DNA of 64,000 nucleotides from contig NC_079474.1 in NCBI RefSeq assembly GCF_026230105.1, forward strand, positions 10,938,187 to 11,002,186. Reading direction: 5' to 3'. The notes under the pieces are model-generated. The model was given only the letters and a program-made list of their open reading frames with translations. It ran no database searches and was not told where the DNA came from. Within the stretch, counting starts at the first letter, position 1. Each line of letters begins with the position of its first letter. Shown piece by piece: positions 20,950-33,259 of this stretch. Origin of the DNA: Diorhabda sublineata. Lineage: Eukaryota; Arthropoda; Insecta; Coleoptera; Chrysomelidae. The position numbers and the translations under genes were made by a program.

Positions 20950-23332
20950 ATGTATTCAGGTGTTGGTAGCGAACAAAAATTTCCGAAATTGTACAACAAG
21001 GAAATAATAAAAAACGACGATTTTAAATTATTATTAAAATTAAAAATTTTCGGGGTAATTTGGGGTGTGATACCCAGTGATACAAAAAAATTAACTTTCA
21101 TACAATTCATAATAACGTTTTTAATATTTCTAATCACCGGTATAATATGTATTAACGTGTTTATACAAAACTACGTGGTAACTTCGAAATTTATTTTAAT
21201 TTCTACTGGTTTTAGCGTTATTATAATCAGTATGTTGAATTTGTACGTGATGGTGTCGAAAGGAGAATTTTGGAATGACATCGTCGATAAATTTCAACGT
21301 ATCGATAAAATAATCGGGAAAATAAATACTTTAAACAAATATTTTATGATAAAATATATGTTTTATTTATTTTATATTATTTATATTGTTATTCTGGCAA
21401 AGTGTGCAGACGATGCATTCCATTTTGAATGGTTTTTTACTATATTTACTACGATAATGATCAGTAAATTTATTTTCGTCGATATTATCATCCCGGAAAT
21501 AAATGATTTATTAGTATTAAGAATAATAGAAACTAGAAATTTATTAAAACAGGTTTTTATTAAAGGGAAAGTACATACAAATAAATCGGTAGTGACAGTA
21601 GGCCATATTTTTGACATATATTACGAAATATCTTGCATAGTTGATAATTTTAACATCTTTTTTGGATATTTATTATTAGCAAGGCTAATTTTTACATTTA
21701 ATATTGTTCTTTACGTTTGTTGGATAATTCTGGATGTTTATTTCGCTGGAATGGTTGTAGGACCTTACGTTGTGTCAATTCTATTATTTCTACCTTTACA
21801 GTTCGTAAGTATTCATAAATATTCTTATAGATTTAATCAGACATCTTATGATAACATTTGGATATCGACCAGAAAATTTTTAAATGTATACAGTACGTCC
21901 AAACAATATAAATACAAATTAATAATATTTGACGTAAAAAAGAAAATACGAAGATTGTGGGAAGCTTCCGACCTCGACTCGAACTTATCAAATTATCAAC
22001 AGATAATAATTTGAGATTTTCATTTGAAGGGCATTGTAAAATCAAATACTAACAAAATAATTGATGGAAAATAATTTTTTTTGTCGTATGATATAATTTA
22101 ATTAGTTTTTTTAGATTAAAAATCGTTTTTGTATTGAAATTCTGGTAAAAATTATATATTAATTTATTTTATTTTATCAGATTTTTTCGAAAACGATAAA
22201 AAATCTTTGTTTTTTGTTGTAATTTGTTTGAAAATAATTAGTATTCGAATTTAAAAGTTTTTGTAGGGTAGTATATAAAGTGAAATTATCAAAATGGTCA
22301 AAAAATTATTTAAAAATTTTTCTTTATTAGAATTCGTGTGAAAATGTTTATAGTATATATTAATTCATATAATTTTATCACATTTTTTCGAAATATACGA
22401 ATTTGAAGGTTTTGGTAGGGTAGTTTTTGATCTAAAACTATCAAAATACTCAGAAAACGACAAAAATCTCTTTTTTTGTTGTAATTCGTGTAAAAATAAT
22501 TATATTATATTATTTATTTTATTTTATCAATTGTTTTTTGAAGTATTCGAATTTGAAGGTTTTTGTAGGGTAGTATATAAAGTGAAACTATCAAAATGGT
22601 CAAAAAAAGATATATACATTTGGTGATTTTTGGTAGAGTAACTAGCAAAATAATCAAAATATGATTAAAAATCTTTTTTATCAAAATTCTTGTGAAAATG
22701 TTTATATTATAAAATTTATTTCATTTCATCACATTTTTTGAAGTATTCGAATTTGCAGGTTTTTGGTAGGGCAGTGTATAATTTAAAACTATCAAAATAC
22801 TCAGCAAACGATAAAAAATCTTTTTTTTTTGTTGTAATTCGAGTAAAAATGTTAATATCATATAATTTATTTTATCATTTTGATATATTCAAATTTGAGG
22901 GTTTTTGTAGGGTGGTGTATAATGTAAAACTATCATAAAATGATGAAAAATGTTAGTTATGTCGGAAAGCCCTCCTGCAACCTTCGTAAAACCATTCCAT
23001 CACCGTTATATCAATGTTTAAGGTTAAATTTTTTTCGAAAATTCGTATTTTTTTGTTTGTTTCAGTGTTTCGTGATGCGTTGCATCATTTCTTGCGAAAA
23101 TGTCCAAAAATGCGGAGAAAAGTTAGGTACTTTATGTACAATATTACAATCGCAAGTACAAGATGCGAACGTAAAAGAGCAATTGACAGATCTGTCTATT
23201 TTGATAACGGCGTTACCTTTGCGGTTCTCCATTTCTGGGTTCATTGCGGTAAATAAGAGCCTTATACCGAGTTTGATTAGTGGAATATCGTCGTATCTGA
23301 TTATATTAATACAATTTAAAACACAGAAATAA
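20950..23332 (+). CDS. Gustatory receptor: first exon B plus C-terminal exon
   Basis: Exon B runs 20950-21804 (ATG, 285 codons) to a donor GTAAGT. The C-terminal exon runs 23066-23332 after TTTGTTTGTTTCAG. The phase-0 junction reads LPLQF|CFVMRCII, giving 373 residues, normal for an insect gustatory receptor. FNIFFGYLLLARLIF matches the sixth-segment region and SYLIILIQF is the C-terminal signature, followed by KTQK and stop. The exon layout and junction match the minus-strand receptor at 16347-17452, so they are paralogues. Earlier in-frame sequence before 20950 lacks an ATG. The intron is filled with tandem repeats. Confidence 0.85.
22100..22945. repeat. Diverged tandem repeats in gustatory receptor intron
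   Basis: About six degenerate copies of roughly 140-170 bp. The core is CGAATTTGAAGGTTTTTGTAG followed by GGTAGT..ATAA..TGAAACTATCAAAATGGTCA. Cores lie near 22240, 22400, 22545, 22750 and 22890. No coding signal. Confidence 0.75.
23066..23332 (+). CDS. Shared gustatory receptor C-terminal exon
   Basis: Encodes the last 88 residues: loop CENVQKCGEKLGTLCTILQ, then TDLSILITALPLRFSISGF, and the seventh membrane segment with SYLIILIQF. It is the only such exon downstream of two first exons (19725 and 20950) with compatible phase-0 donors. This resembles Gr28b- and Gr39a-type loci in Drosophila, where several first exons share 3' exons. Confidence 0.8.
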   Translation, partial: CFVMRCIISCENVQKCGEKLGTLCTILQSQVQDANVKEQLTDLSILITALPLRFSISGFIAVNKSLIPSLISGISSYLIILIQFKTQK

Positions 23333-23690
23333 TTTTAATAGGATATTTATGTTTAGATTAGCAGTTCTTCGTGTCGTATCTGTCGATAATTATAATTAAT
23401 ATAAAAATATGGCATTAAATTATGATGATTGTTTTTATTTCTCCGTTTTCTTTCTTTACAGATTTGTTCATTTCATCAATATTTTATGCTATAGATGGCA
23501 ATGTATTCGTTATTAGACTCATCTAGATATTTTTTTGTCATTTTCCATTTTGCATTCAAAGTTTTTCTAGGTTTCGCGTTTTCTATTTCTTCTATTCGCT
23601 TTTACTTGTTTTTCTTTTTTTTTACACAATTTTCCAATTCCTTCCATCAACTCTTATCATTATTCTTTGCTATAGTTTGTAGTTTCTTCT
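23333..23690. other. 3' flank of gustatory receptor locus
   Basis: Short pyrimidine-rich spacer between the receptor stop and the 173-bp array. An open frame at 23495-23713 is phenylalanine-rich low complexity and overlaps the array edge. No gene supported. Confidence 0.5.
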
Positions 23691-25460
23691 GTGTTTTTCA
23701 TTTTTTCTACTGACTTTTATGCCGTTTTCTTCTCGTGTAAACATTCTCTAGCTTCTTCCTTCATTTCTTTTCATTATTCTTTACTATAGTTTGTAGTTTA
23801 TACTTTTTTAAACTCATTTGAGGTCATTTTACGCATCAAAGCTCATTTTTTTTTAGTTTCTTCTGTGTTTTTCATTTTTTCTACTGACTCTTATGCCGTT
23901 TTCTTCTCGTGTAAACATTCTCTAGCTTCTTCCTTTATTTCTTTTCATTATTCTTTACTATAGTTTGTGGTTTATCGTGTTTTAAACTCATTTGAGGTCA
24001 TTTTACGCATCAAAGCTCATTTTTTTTAGTTTCTTCTGTGTTTTTCATTTTTTCTACTGACTCTTATGCCGTTTTCTTCTCGTGTAAACATTCTCTAGCT
24101 TCTTCCTTCATTTCTTTTCTTTATTCTTTACTATAGTTTGTGGTTTATCGTTTTTTAAACTCATTTAAGGTCATTTTACGCATCAAAGCTCATTTTTTTT
24201 AGTTTCTTCTGTGTTTTTCATTTTTTCTACTGACTCTTATGCCGTTTTCTTCTCGTGTAAACATTCTCTAGCTTCTTCCTTCATTTCTTTTCATTATTCT
24301 TTGCTATAGTTTGTAGTTTATACTTTTTTAAACTCATTTGAGGTCATTTTACGCATCAAAGCTCATATTTTTTAGTTTCTTCTGTGTTTTTCATTTTTTC
24401 TACTGACTCTTATGCCGTTTTCTTCTCGTGTAAACATTCTCTAGCTTCTTCCTTCATTTCTTTTCATTATTCTTTGCTATAGTTTGTAGTTTATACTTTT
24501 TTAAACTCATTTGAGGTCATTTTACGCATCAAAGCTCATTTTTTTTTAGTTTCTTCTGTGTTTTTCATTTTTTCTACTGACTCTTATGCCGTTTTCTTCT
24601 CGTGTAAACATTCTCTAGCTTCTTCCTTCATTTCTTTTCATTATTCTTTGCTATAGTTTGTGGTTTATCGTTTTTTAAACTCATTTGAGGTCATTTTACG
24701 CATCAAAGCTCATTTTTTCTAGTTTCTTCTGTGTTTTTCATTTTTTCTACTGACTTTTATGCCGTTTTCTTCTCGTGTAAACATTCTCTAGCTTCTTCCT
24801 TCATTTCTTTTCATTATTCTTTACTATAGTTTGTGGTTTATCGTTTTTTAAACTCATTTGAGGTCATTTTACGCATCAAAGCTCATTTTTTTTTAGTTTC
24901 TTCTGTGTTTTTCATTTTTTCTACTGACTCTTATGCCGTTTTCTTCTCGTGTAAACATTCTCTAGCTTCTTCCTTCATTTCTTTTCATTATTGTTTACTA
25001 TAGTTTGTGGTTTATCGTGTTTTAAACTCATTTGAGGTCATTTTACGCATCAAAGCTCATTTTTTTTAGTTTCTTCTGTGTTTTTCATTTTTTCTACTGA
25101 CTCTTATGCCGTTTTCTTCTCGTGTGAATATTCTCTAGCTTCTTCCTTCATTTCTTTTCATTATTCTTTGCTATAGTTTGTAGTTTATACTTTTTTAAAC
25201 TCATTTGAGGTCATTTTACGCATCAAAGCTCATTTTTTTTAGTTTCTTCTGTGTTTTTCATTTTTTCTACTGACTCTTATGCCGTTTTCTTCTCGTGTAA
25301 ACATTCTCTAGCTTCTTCCTTCATTTCTTTTCATTATTCTTTGCTATAGTTTGTAGTTTATACTTTTTTAAACTCATTTGAGGTCATTTTACGCACCAAA
25401 GCTCATTTTTTTAATCTCTTCTGTGTTTTTAATTTTTTCTACTGACTTTTATTTGTTTTC
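23690..25460. repeat. 173-174 bp tandem array, ~10 copies
   Basis: The anchor GCCGTTTTCTTCTCGTG occurs at 23721, 23895, 24068, 24241, 24414, 24588, 24761, 24935, 25108 and 25281, so the spacing is 173 or 174 bp. The plus strand is strongly pyrimidine-biased. Copies differ by few bases. Two variants exist at one site, GTTTATACTTTTTT and GTTTATCGTTTTTT (or CGTGTTTT). The last copy decays after about 25420. Confidence 0.95.
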
Positions 25461-26690
25461 TTCTCATTTATACTTTTTTTGACCAACGGAATCCTTTTTT
25501 TGCTACACTTTTCAGTATATCCATTTTTTTAAATTATTTGAAAGCATTTTCATATGTTTCATATTATACTCAAAATGTTTTTCTAAATAGTTTTCTACAA
25601 TGAAAAAGTGTCCGACTAATAAAAAAAAATACCCCAAACCAAAATATATATTTAACGGTTTTCAAATGGGAGGGTTAATATCACTGCAAAACATTTTTTT
25701 TCTTTTTGAGAAACTTTTGTACGATCCCTAAGCCACAAATCACTGTATATTGACCATATATGTGAAGGAGCTGAAGCTTTTGATGGTCCCTTACGACAAA
25801 GGAACAAATCTCATCAATCAGATAGAATTTTCGATAAAGGCGTAACCTCCCTTTTCGAGAATTTGACATAATAGCTGACAAAAGTCAAGATGTGCATTTC
25901 TACAATACGTTTAAAGCAATTTGTAGAATTTCTGGTCGATTCAATGCGATCGCGATGCTAATAGAAGACGTTCATGTAAAATTTTTGCAATTACGAGGGT
26001 AGTTAAAGAAGTTTCCGACCAAAAAATCCGTTCTACTTAAGTCGCGTTAATAAGGCCTGGAAAATGTTCATGGGAAAACCAGGTCTTCAGATTGACGTCG
26101 GAAACCTTACAAACGACCCTCGTATGTCTTTTTTAGATACAACTACGTTTGTAATAAGAATAATTCTTATAGAAAACCACGAATTAATTAGTAATTGGGG
26201 TTTTCTTTTTAAAAGATATCAGTTGTTCGGAAAAGCAGGAAAATTCACAAAAATCGGATTTTCCGAAAAACTTGATCCAGAAACGAACGGGATTTTTTAA
26301 TTTTTCGTTATAAAGGTGTATTTTCAACTATTTGTCGAAAAATTGAGTGTCTAATTGACTTTTTATAATGAAAAAATTAATAAATCTATGTGGGGTAATA
26401 TATCATCAACCCTCCTGAATATTTCGAGTATTTTAATTTTTTTATTGGTGAAACAAATTTTTTAAACAGGATATACACAAATTTACCTACAGATGTTCTT
26501 TTTCTATATCCAATTACTTTTTTATATTGACAAAAAAATGAAGAGGAAATCCTTAGTAACCCAGATTTATCGAGACCCCACGTGGGCGTTTTATAAAAAA
26601 ATACTTCAGCTTTCGTTTCCTTGTGATTGAAATATATTTTGAAATATAATTTGGTACTAGACACTTAAAAGGCACTTTTTATTAGAAAGA
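25461..26690. other. Intergenic region with one short MITE
   Basis: No gene recognised. Open frames at 25681-25881, 26064-26300 and 26386-26664 have no family resemblance, and one overlaps the MITE described separately. Confidence 0.5.
25994..26122. mobile_element. 129-bp mariner-type MITE
   Basis: The left end is CGAGGGTAGTT..AAG..GTTTCCGAC and the right end is its reverse complement GTCGGAAACCTTAC..ACCCTCG. TA lies on each side. The TIRs are about 27 bp with a few mismatches. The CGAGGGT start and TA target fit Tc1/mariner. No coding capacity. Confidence 0.8.
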
Positions 26691-27930
26691 TTTTTTTTTA
26701 TTTTCAAATGCTTAATTATTCAAAACTAAAATGTTTAACATTGGCTTTTAAGAAAGCAGGGCTGGCTCTAAAAGATGGAAATTTACATCGAGAAATTTGT
26801 GTAGTATTTACCTCATAAAAAGCAAATATCTGTATAAAAATTTAGTTTTTTTCTAAATTTTCAAATGCCCAATTATTCAAAACTATAATCCAGTAAAAAA
26901 TTTGCTTTCAAGTAAGCAGGACTGGACTCTAAAAGATGGAAATTTTCATCGAAAAATTTGTGTCGTATTTACCACATAAAAAGCTATTCTCTGCAGAAAA
27001 AAAAATAATTTTTTTCAACATTTCAAATGCCCAATTATTCAAAACTATAACCCTGTAAAAAATTTGCTTTCAAATAAGCAGGACTGAACTCTAAAATATG
27101 GAAATTTACGTGGCATTTACCTCATAAAAAGCAATTTTTTGTGAGAAAAAATTGTTTTCTTTTTAATTCTCAAATGTACAAGTATTTAAAACTAAAATTA
27201 TGTCAAAAATTAGATTTTAAATAAGCAGGATTGAACTCTAGAATATGGAAATTTATATCGAGAAATTTGTGTCGTATTTACCACATAAAAAGCCATTTTC
27301 TGTAGAAAAAAATGATTTTTTTCAACTTTTTAAAACCTCAATCAGTTAAAACTATAATTGTATCAAAAATTAACTTCTAAATAAGCAGGGCTGGACTCGA
27401 AAAGATGGAGATTTACATCCAGAAATTTGTCTCGTATTTACCATATAAAAAGCCTTTTCCTGTAGAAAAAAATGATTTTCATTCAACTTTTTAAATGCTC
27501 AATTATTCAAAACTATAATCGTGTCAAAAATTTACTTTCTAGTGAGTAGGACTGGACTCTAAAAGATGGAAATTTACATCGAGAAATTTACGTGCCATTT
27601 ACTATATAATAAGCCATTTTCTGTAGAAAAAAAAATGATTTTCATTCAACTTTTTGAATGCTCAATAGTTCAAAACTGTAATCGTGTAAAAAATTTGCTT
27701 TCAAGTAAGCGGACTAAATTAGCTTTAAAATAAGCAGGATTGGACTCTAAAAGATAGAGAAATTTGTGTCGTATTAACCACATAATAAACCATTTTCTGT
27801 AGAAAAATGTTTGTGTTTTTTTTTTATTTTTTGAATGGTTTATTATTCAAAACTAAAACCGTGTCAAAAATTGGCTTCTAAGTAAGCCGGATGGACTCTA
27901 AAAATGAAAATTAACATCGAGAAAGTTTCA
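26690..27930. repeat. Diverged tandem array, ~145-190 bp units, ~8 copies
   Basis: The repeated core is AAGCAGGACTGGACTCTAAA followed by AGATGGAAATTTACATCGAG and, later, TCAAATGCTCAATTATTCAA. Cores lie near 26755, 26926, 27077, 27223, 27384, 27546, 27736 and 27885. Spacing varies by indels. It is older than the 173-bp array beside it and unrelated in sequence. Confidence 0.85.
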
Positions 27931-29269
27931 TCTTTTACAAGAGCTGTTTCACCTACCCAAAATATTTTATTTCAATTTAAATTCCACTCCTTTCGATGAA
28001 CCTTTCATTTGAACAAATCTGAATTGCAACAATAACCAAATCTTAATTATATTTTATTATATAACGCGGTCGAAATCGATTTTGTTCGTCTTTCATTCTA
28101 AAGCAAAACAAAATCAGTTCCATAAACTGAACACGTGTTTCGAAATTCAATGGGACCATACACAGGAAACGTCATAAAAGAGTTCTTTACACGCCCACGA
28201 GAAAAAACTCTGCAGTAAAGAAAAAAATGTGGGCGGGGGGCGGATTGAAATGGACCTAAATTAGATACTGCAACTTCTTTGACGGTTCTCAGTATTCTAA
28301 AAACACAATGTAAGGATGAGATATTTTTTATGTCGCGTAAATTATAATATAGAAACGATTTAAAAAATTCTTAGGTGTTATGACAAATACCTGCTTCATA
28401 CTTCACGCTATCAATTATCTAAATAAGTAAACAAAGAGGAATGGAAAGCCTTTAAACCCTATAACGATATTATCGTAATCGGTAGACGTATAAAAAGTTC
28501 CTGAGCTGTTTTTCTAAATACACTGATGCATTTCTAGAGACGAAATCTCCTTTTTCTTAATCCGATTATCAGACAAACTGACTACCTGATTTTTTTTTCA
28601 TGAAAACAGAAGCGGATCAGCCCAAGTCACACTCTTTACACATAGTTGTTTATAATTCTCCTCAGGAAAAGTCCGCCACCTTGGTTCTTTGTAGTGTCTG
28701 CAACAACCGCTATAAATATCGCATCGGTTAGAATCCGACGTTAGTTTGTGGGGTAAAGAAACTGCTACTGGTGGCGCTGAGTATTCACACTCCAGTAGAA
28801 ATCGCAAAACTGCGACGACTAAGGGCGATGGTCATGCTAGTGCCTTCAGCCAATCGAATACGAAAAGAGTTTGAAAAGTTATTACCGGTATGCGGTAATT
28901 TGTCAACGCGAGATTTGAAAACACTATCAGCAAATACCTACGCTACCAATCCAGGAAGGCAAGCAAAAACTGTTCAACTGGCTTCAGCGTATTCGTCATC
29001 ACCATACAGAGACCTGGAGTATTTTATTCTCTTCACTGATGCTGCCCGGAGCAAGTGGACTATACCACGATAAAAAACATGTGCCCGAGGCAATTTGATA
29101 CCCGAGTTTTGGCGTCAAACCGTCACATAAAGATGAAATAGCATTAGAATCCCCATCTTCAATTCAGCTAATATTATCTTTCAGACCAATTTTTTCTAGC
29201 AAGATCTTTGTAACTTTATTTATATTCTTGCTAAATCTAAGCAATTTAAAAACGTTTTCAGTTCAATCT
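27931..29269. other. Region with an unassigned open frame
   Basis: An open frame 28771-29073 (+, 100 codons) starts with a non-ATG codon and ends with stop. It is less AT-rich than its surroundings and reads TPVEIAKLRRLRAMVM..ARSKWTIPR. It lies just before a Jockey-like RNase H piece and may be another part of a decayed element. No motif was recognised. Confidence 0.35.
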
Positions 29270-29760
29270 AGAGAACAGGAGATCCTCATCCTGTTCGATA
29301 GTCAAGCAGCCATTAGAACTCTAAGCTCCAATATCATAAAGTCCAAACTCGTTTAGGATTGCCTAGAAAAATTGAACGATCTGGAAAAGAAGAATAAAAT
29401 TACCCTAATATATATTCCGGGACACACCGGAGCGATGGGAAATAAAATAGCTGATAAGCTTGATAAAGGGGGGGCAGATAAACCCTTCATGTGACCCGAA
29501 CTCTTCTGTGGTACCAGATACAGAACAATGGAAAAGGCACTGGAAAAGAAGATAGCTAGGAGTAGAACTGGGAAACTATAACCAGAGTAGATCTGCTGAA
29601 TGTATCAACCAAAGTAAGAATAATCTACGAATACTAACAGGAGTTGTATCGGGGCATTGTCGCCTCAATAAACACCTGAAGACCTCTATCCATTTTTTCG
29701 AATTGTGAAACGCTAAGGGATTCCAGGGCACTACAACTGGGATCGTATGACATAGAAGAC
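29270..29760 (+). pseudogene. LINE (Jockey-like) RNase H and C-terminal relic
   Basis: Decayed pol of a non-LTR retrotransposon. ILFDSQAAIRTLSSN is the RNase H strand with its catalytic Asp, and YIPGHTGAMGNKIADKL is the His/Asp end of the domain. It is followed by LRILTGVVSGHCRLNKHLK, the usual sequence after RNase H in such elements. Several stops and frameshifts. The reverse transcriptase part is missing. Confidence 0.75.
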
Positions 29761-30149
29761 GAATATCTCTGGCAATTAAAGCCATCCCACATTCTAGACT
29801 TTTTAAAAGGAGTAGGATTGATGGATTAGCTGTAAACACTGGGTTCTCCAGTTTCGCAGCAAGAAAGGGGGACACAATAGATCCTTTGGGTCGCAGTGTA
29901 TACGAGACCACAAATCTTAGTGATCGTAGTAGTATTCTTCGAAATTGGGTCTTCAGAATCATAGAAAGAAATCCGTTGTTCATTCGAAAGCTATAATTTA
30001 ACTCTAGATTAAAGTTGAAGACCGCTCAGATTATCCAACTTCCCACCTTGGTCGTCGTCGGCAGAGTCCTCATTAGTAAGGACGTTTGGATCTGGTGGCT
30101 GTATAAATATATCTTGTGCCTCATCAATGTAAGATAGCGCAAGGTTGAA

Positions 30150-30480
30150 TCATTTTTGTAATTCAAATTCAGAGACCAAGAAGAGGGCTCTGATCTAAGG
30201 GGATTTCAAAATAAAGTGCTAAGGAGCATCGTTAATCCACCCTGTTACTTTAGAAATAGCGATCTTCATCGGGACCTGGAGATAGACATTGTAAAGCAGG
30301 TATTCACTAAATTCGCAAAAAGTCACGAACAGCAGCTCTTGAAACGTGTAAACATCGAGGCAATCCAGCTTATCGACAACACGAACCTTGAGAGAAGACT
30401 GAAGAGGGCGAAGCCTTTTTGAGTTGGTTATCTAAGTGCTTAGTGTAAAGGCAGAACAAAATTTTACATATTAGTGTTAG
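30150..30480 (+). pseudogene. Jockey-like LINE pol C-terminal end
   Basis: Reads FQNKVLRSIVNPPCYFRNSD, then LHRDLEIDIVKQVFTKFAKS and ends LERRLKRAKPFELV. This is the very end of Jockey-type pol proteins. It is separated from the RNase H piece by about 400 bp of disrupted sequence. It may be the 3' end of the same insertion, but the clade of the two pieces may differ. Confidence 0.8.
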
Positions 30481-33259
30481 TGTAGACAATAATTGAATTG
30501 AAGGAGCTTCTACTGAGTAAGACCCTTAGTGATAATGATAAGATCACAATGATAGGGAGATCTTCCAGGTTTCCCTAGCAAAAAAAATTCAATTTGGCGA
30601 ATTGAGACAAAATTGGATAATTTAATGTTGGCAGACATTGTACAGTTTCTCTTCATGACTCATTATTGTCGTGTTGTACTCGTGTTTTTGTCCTTTTGAT
30701 TGTAGTATTGTGATAGATGTGGTTAATTTTTCAAAGGGAACGTTAGGGAACCCCTAGAAACAAAAACATAAGTTTCTAAACATTTTTCCTAATGAGCTAA
30801 ATAGGTTTTTGTTTTCATATTCCAAAGATTATCTTATGGGTGGACCCCCTGTGGGTAGAAAACGATAAGGAAATTAAAAGAAAATGGGAAGAAGAAGCAT
30901 AGAGAAGATCTAATGAGATAAAGAAACTTTTCCATGCATGACTATGACAAGCCAACGATAAAATCCTATAGCAAGGCAAAGAAAAGAGGACATCCCGGTA
31001 TAATACTAAATCAGGCGTAATAGGTGGCTCCCAATGAGTAAAGGGAATAAGAATATCAGTTGATACACCCTATATAGGTTTTTCTGATCATTTTTTCGAT
31101 TATTGTCTCAGGGAAAAGTCACCTTACCTGTTTTATAGGAAAAAACTGACCGAAACGAATGGTATGGTATGGTATGGAACATCGTAAGCATTTTTGTGAT
31201 ACTTGTACTTGAAGATAAACGAATTAACAGATAATGTGAAAAAGATTAGAGAAGAGCTGCCGAAATAAAACGAAACGTAGAGGCATAAAGAAAGGAGAAA
31301 GCCTATAACAAGGCTAGTAAGAGGGGGACATACTACCGAAATAATACTAAATCAGGAGTACCAGGTAGCTCCCAATGAGTAAATGAGGTTAGAGTTTTGG
31401 TTGGTAGGCCTGGTGTTCAAGATAAAACCCTATAAAAGGTAAGTTATGCGTCTGTCAATGGGTAAACTTTAACGGCCACAATTTAAAACTATATTCAGAT
31501 ATACAAGATGTCCTAAAAGTTAATGAATAAACCGAAAAACGATTTTTTAAATGTAAAGCGCCATATTTGATCATATTTTCGAAATCTTCATGGAAGATTA
31601 GGTCAATGAATAAGGTTTTATGTGTTTGAGTTTGGTCGTTCATAAAGTCTTCTTCTTGTTTCTTCCATAAAATGTCGAACGCCCGTTCCTTGTTCGATAC
31701 CTATATGTCCTTATCTTGGCTTTAGATATCACTCCAATTGGAGATTTATCTCTTGCTATTTTTACTAGTCAGACGTTACATTATTTGGTACGGTATGGGA
31801 TATTATGAGTAATTTTCAAGTATTCTTGCGACGCACCACCACTATATTTTACTAAACTATAATTATAACATAACCTCTTAAAGCTTTCGCTTATTTGCTC
31901 TGTTTAACCATTCCTTAATATGTCAACGCTCAAAACGCTTCATAATCCATTCCACTTGGGTTTCGATTACAACGATCTGGACCTAGTGGAACGGGAAAGA
32001 TCGTGGTCATGAACGTGATTTTAGTGAGTGCTTAGTACAACGCACCCATAATAGTCTGATGTTTTCGCTTTTTCCGCCTGAGAATTTTCATTTCTGTGGT
32101 CTCCAAGAATTATTACGTTTTTGATGTATAGATCATTATCAGTCTGATTGTAGCTTTGTAAATTCGTGCTTTTGTTTTTTGTCTTAGGTGTTTGTTCAGC
32201 CATTTTACGTTCTGAAGACATCCCGCGATCCCTCGTCTATGTCTCTATAACGGGTTAAGTTAGGTTAGGTTCTTGAATATCATTCTCTGTCGTATTATTT
32301 GAACTTATAAATCAAATTTGCATCTAATGGGCGCTTTTTATGTTGTCATAAATGTTTTTTCAATCGATACTACTAGAATAATCGATAAAAATATTACAAT
32401 CAATTAAATCTAGTACCATTATATGGATACAAAAGACACGCCCTATATATTTTCGTAAAATTACAAGTATTACCGCTATAGAATATATTTATAGTATATA
32501 GGGGGTAGTATTTGTTGTAGATTCTTTCTGGATAAGAAACTATTTTGTTAATACCTTTTTTGTATAATAACGAACTTCATCCTGTATATAGTCGAGTCCA
32601 GTACTGGGAAAATCCTCGAGACACGATTTTATCTTAAAAGGTCTACACTTAGTTGAAAGAGGTGAAAAGAACCGAATGAAATAAAACAATTTTTTTATGA
32701 GGAATGATAATAGATGTGACGGAGATAAATAAAAAAATTTTTGATGGTTGTTGAAAGACGCTGAATGGTACAGTTTGAGGTATTGTATTTTTTTTTAAGA
32801 TAAATTTTTAAAAGATAACTAAAAGACGTTGGGAAAATTTGAATTAAGCTGATTCGAACATTGACAAAAACTTCGAAAGCCATTGAATACGATGAGCATA
32901 CAAAACAAACATTGAAAACCGACATGATTTATGAGACAATCTGTAAATTGGAGTACTTAACTGATATTTACCTTGATGTGTTTCGTATAGATTTAAAAGA
33001 AGTATACTGACTAGATACGTCTATTCAAACTTCCACTTTGAAATTGAGGAAAGCTTCCGTACAACGAAATCCTTAAAATATTCAACAAGTAATCAGGAGA
33101 GTTTAAAAATTCAAGTTGTGGACTTAACTCTAAAAGAAAAAAATGGGTATAAAGAATTTCGTGATATATAGTTTTTACTACATATTTCGGTCAATATTTT
33201 ACATAAAGTATTGTAGAATGAAAACGTATCCTCCTTCATCCTTTTCCACTGGTTTGAAA
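30481..33259. other. Gene-free region with two diverged direct repeats
   Basis: Segments near 30985-31080 and 31290-31440 are related: both carry AATACTAAATCAGG, GTAGCTCCCAATGAGTAAA or a close variant, and ACCCTATA..AGGT. A short GGTAT run lies near 31162-31176. GTTAGGTTAGGTT lies near 32255. No gene recognised. Confidence 0.5.

Noticed and set aside
21381..21617. Minus-strand frames inside the receptor exons
   Set aside because: Antisense shadows of gustatory receptor exon B.
23690..25460. CRISPR or gene-like repeat
   Set aside because: Contiguous 173-bp units without unique spacers or open frames.
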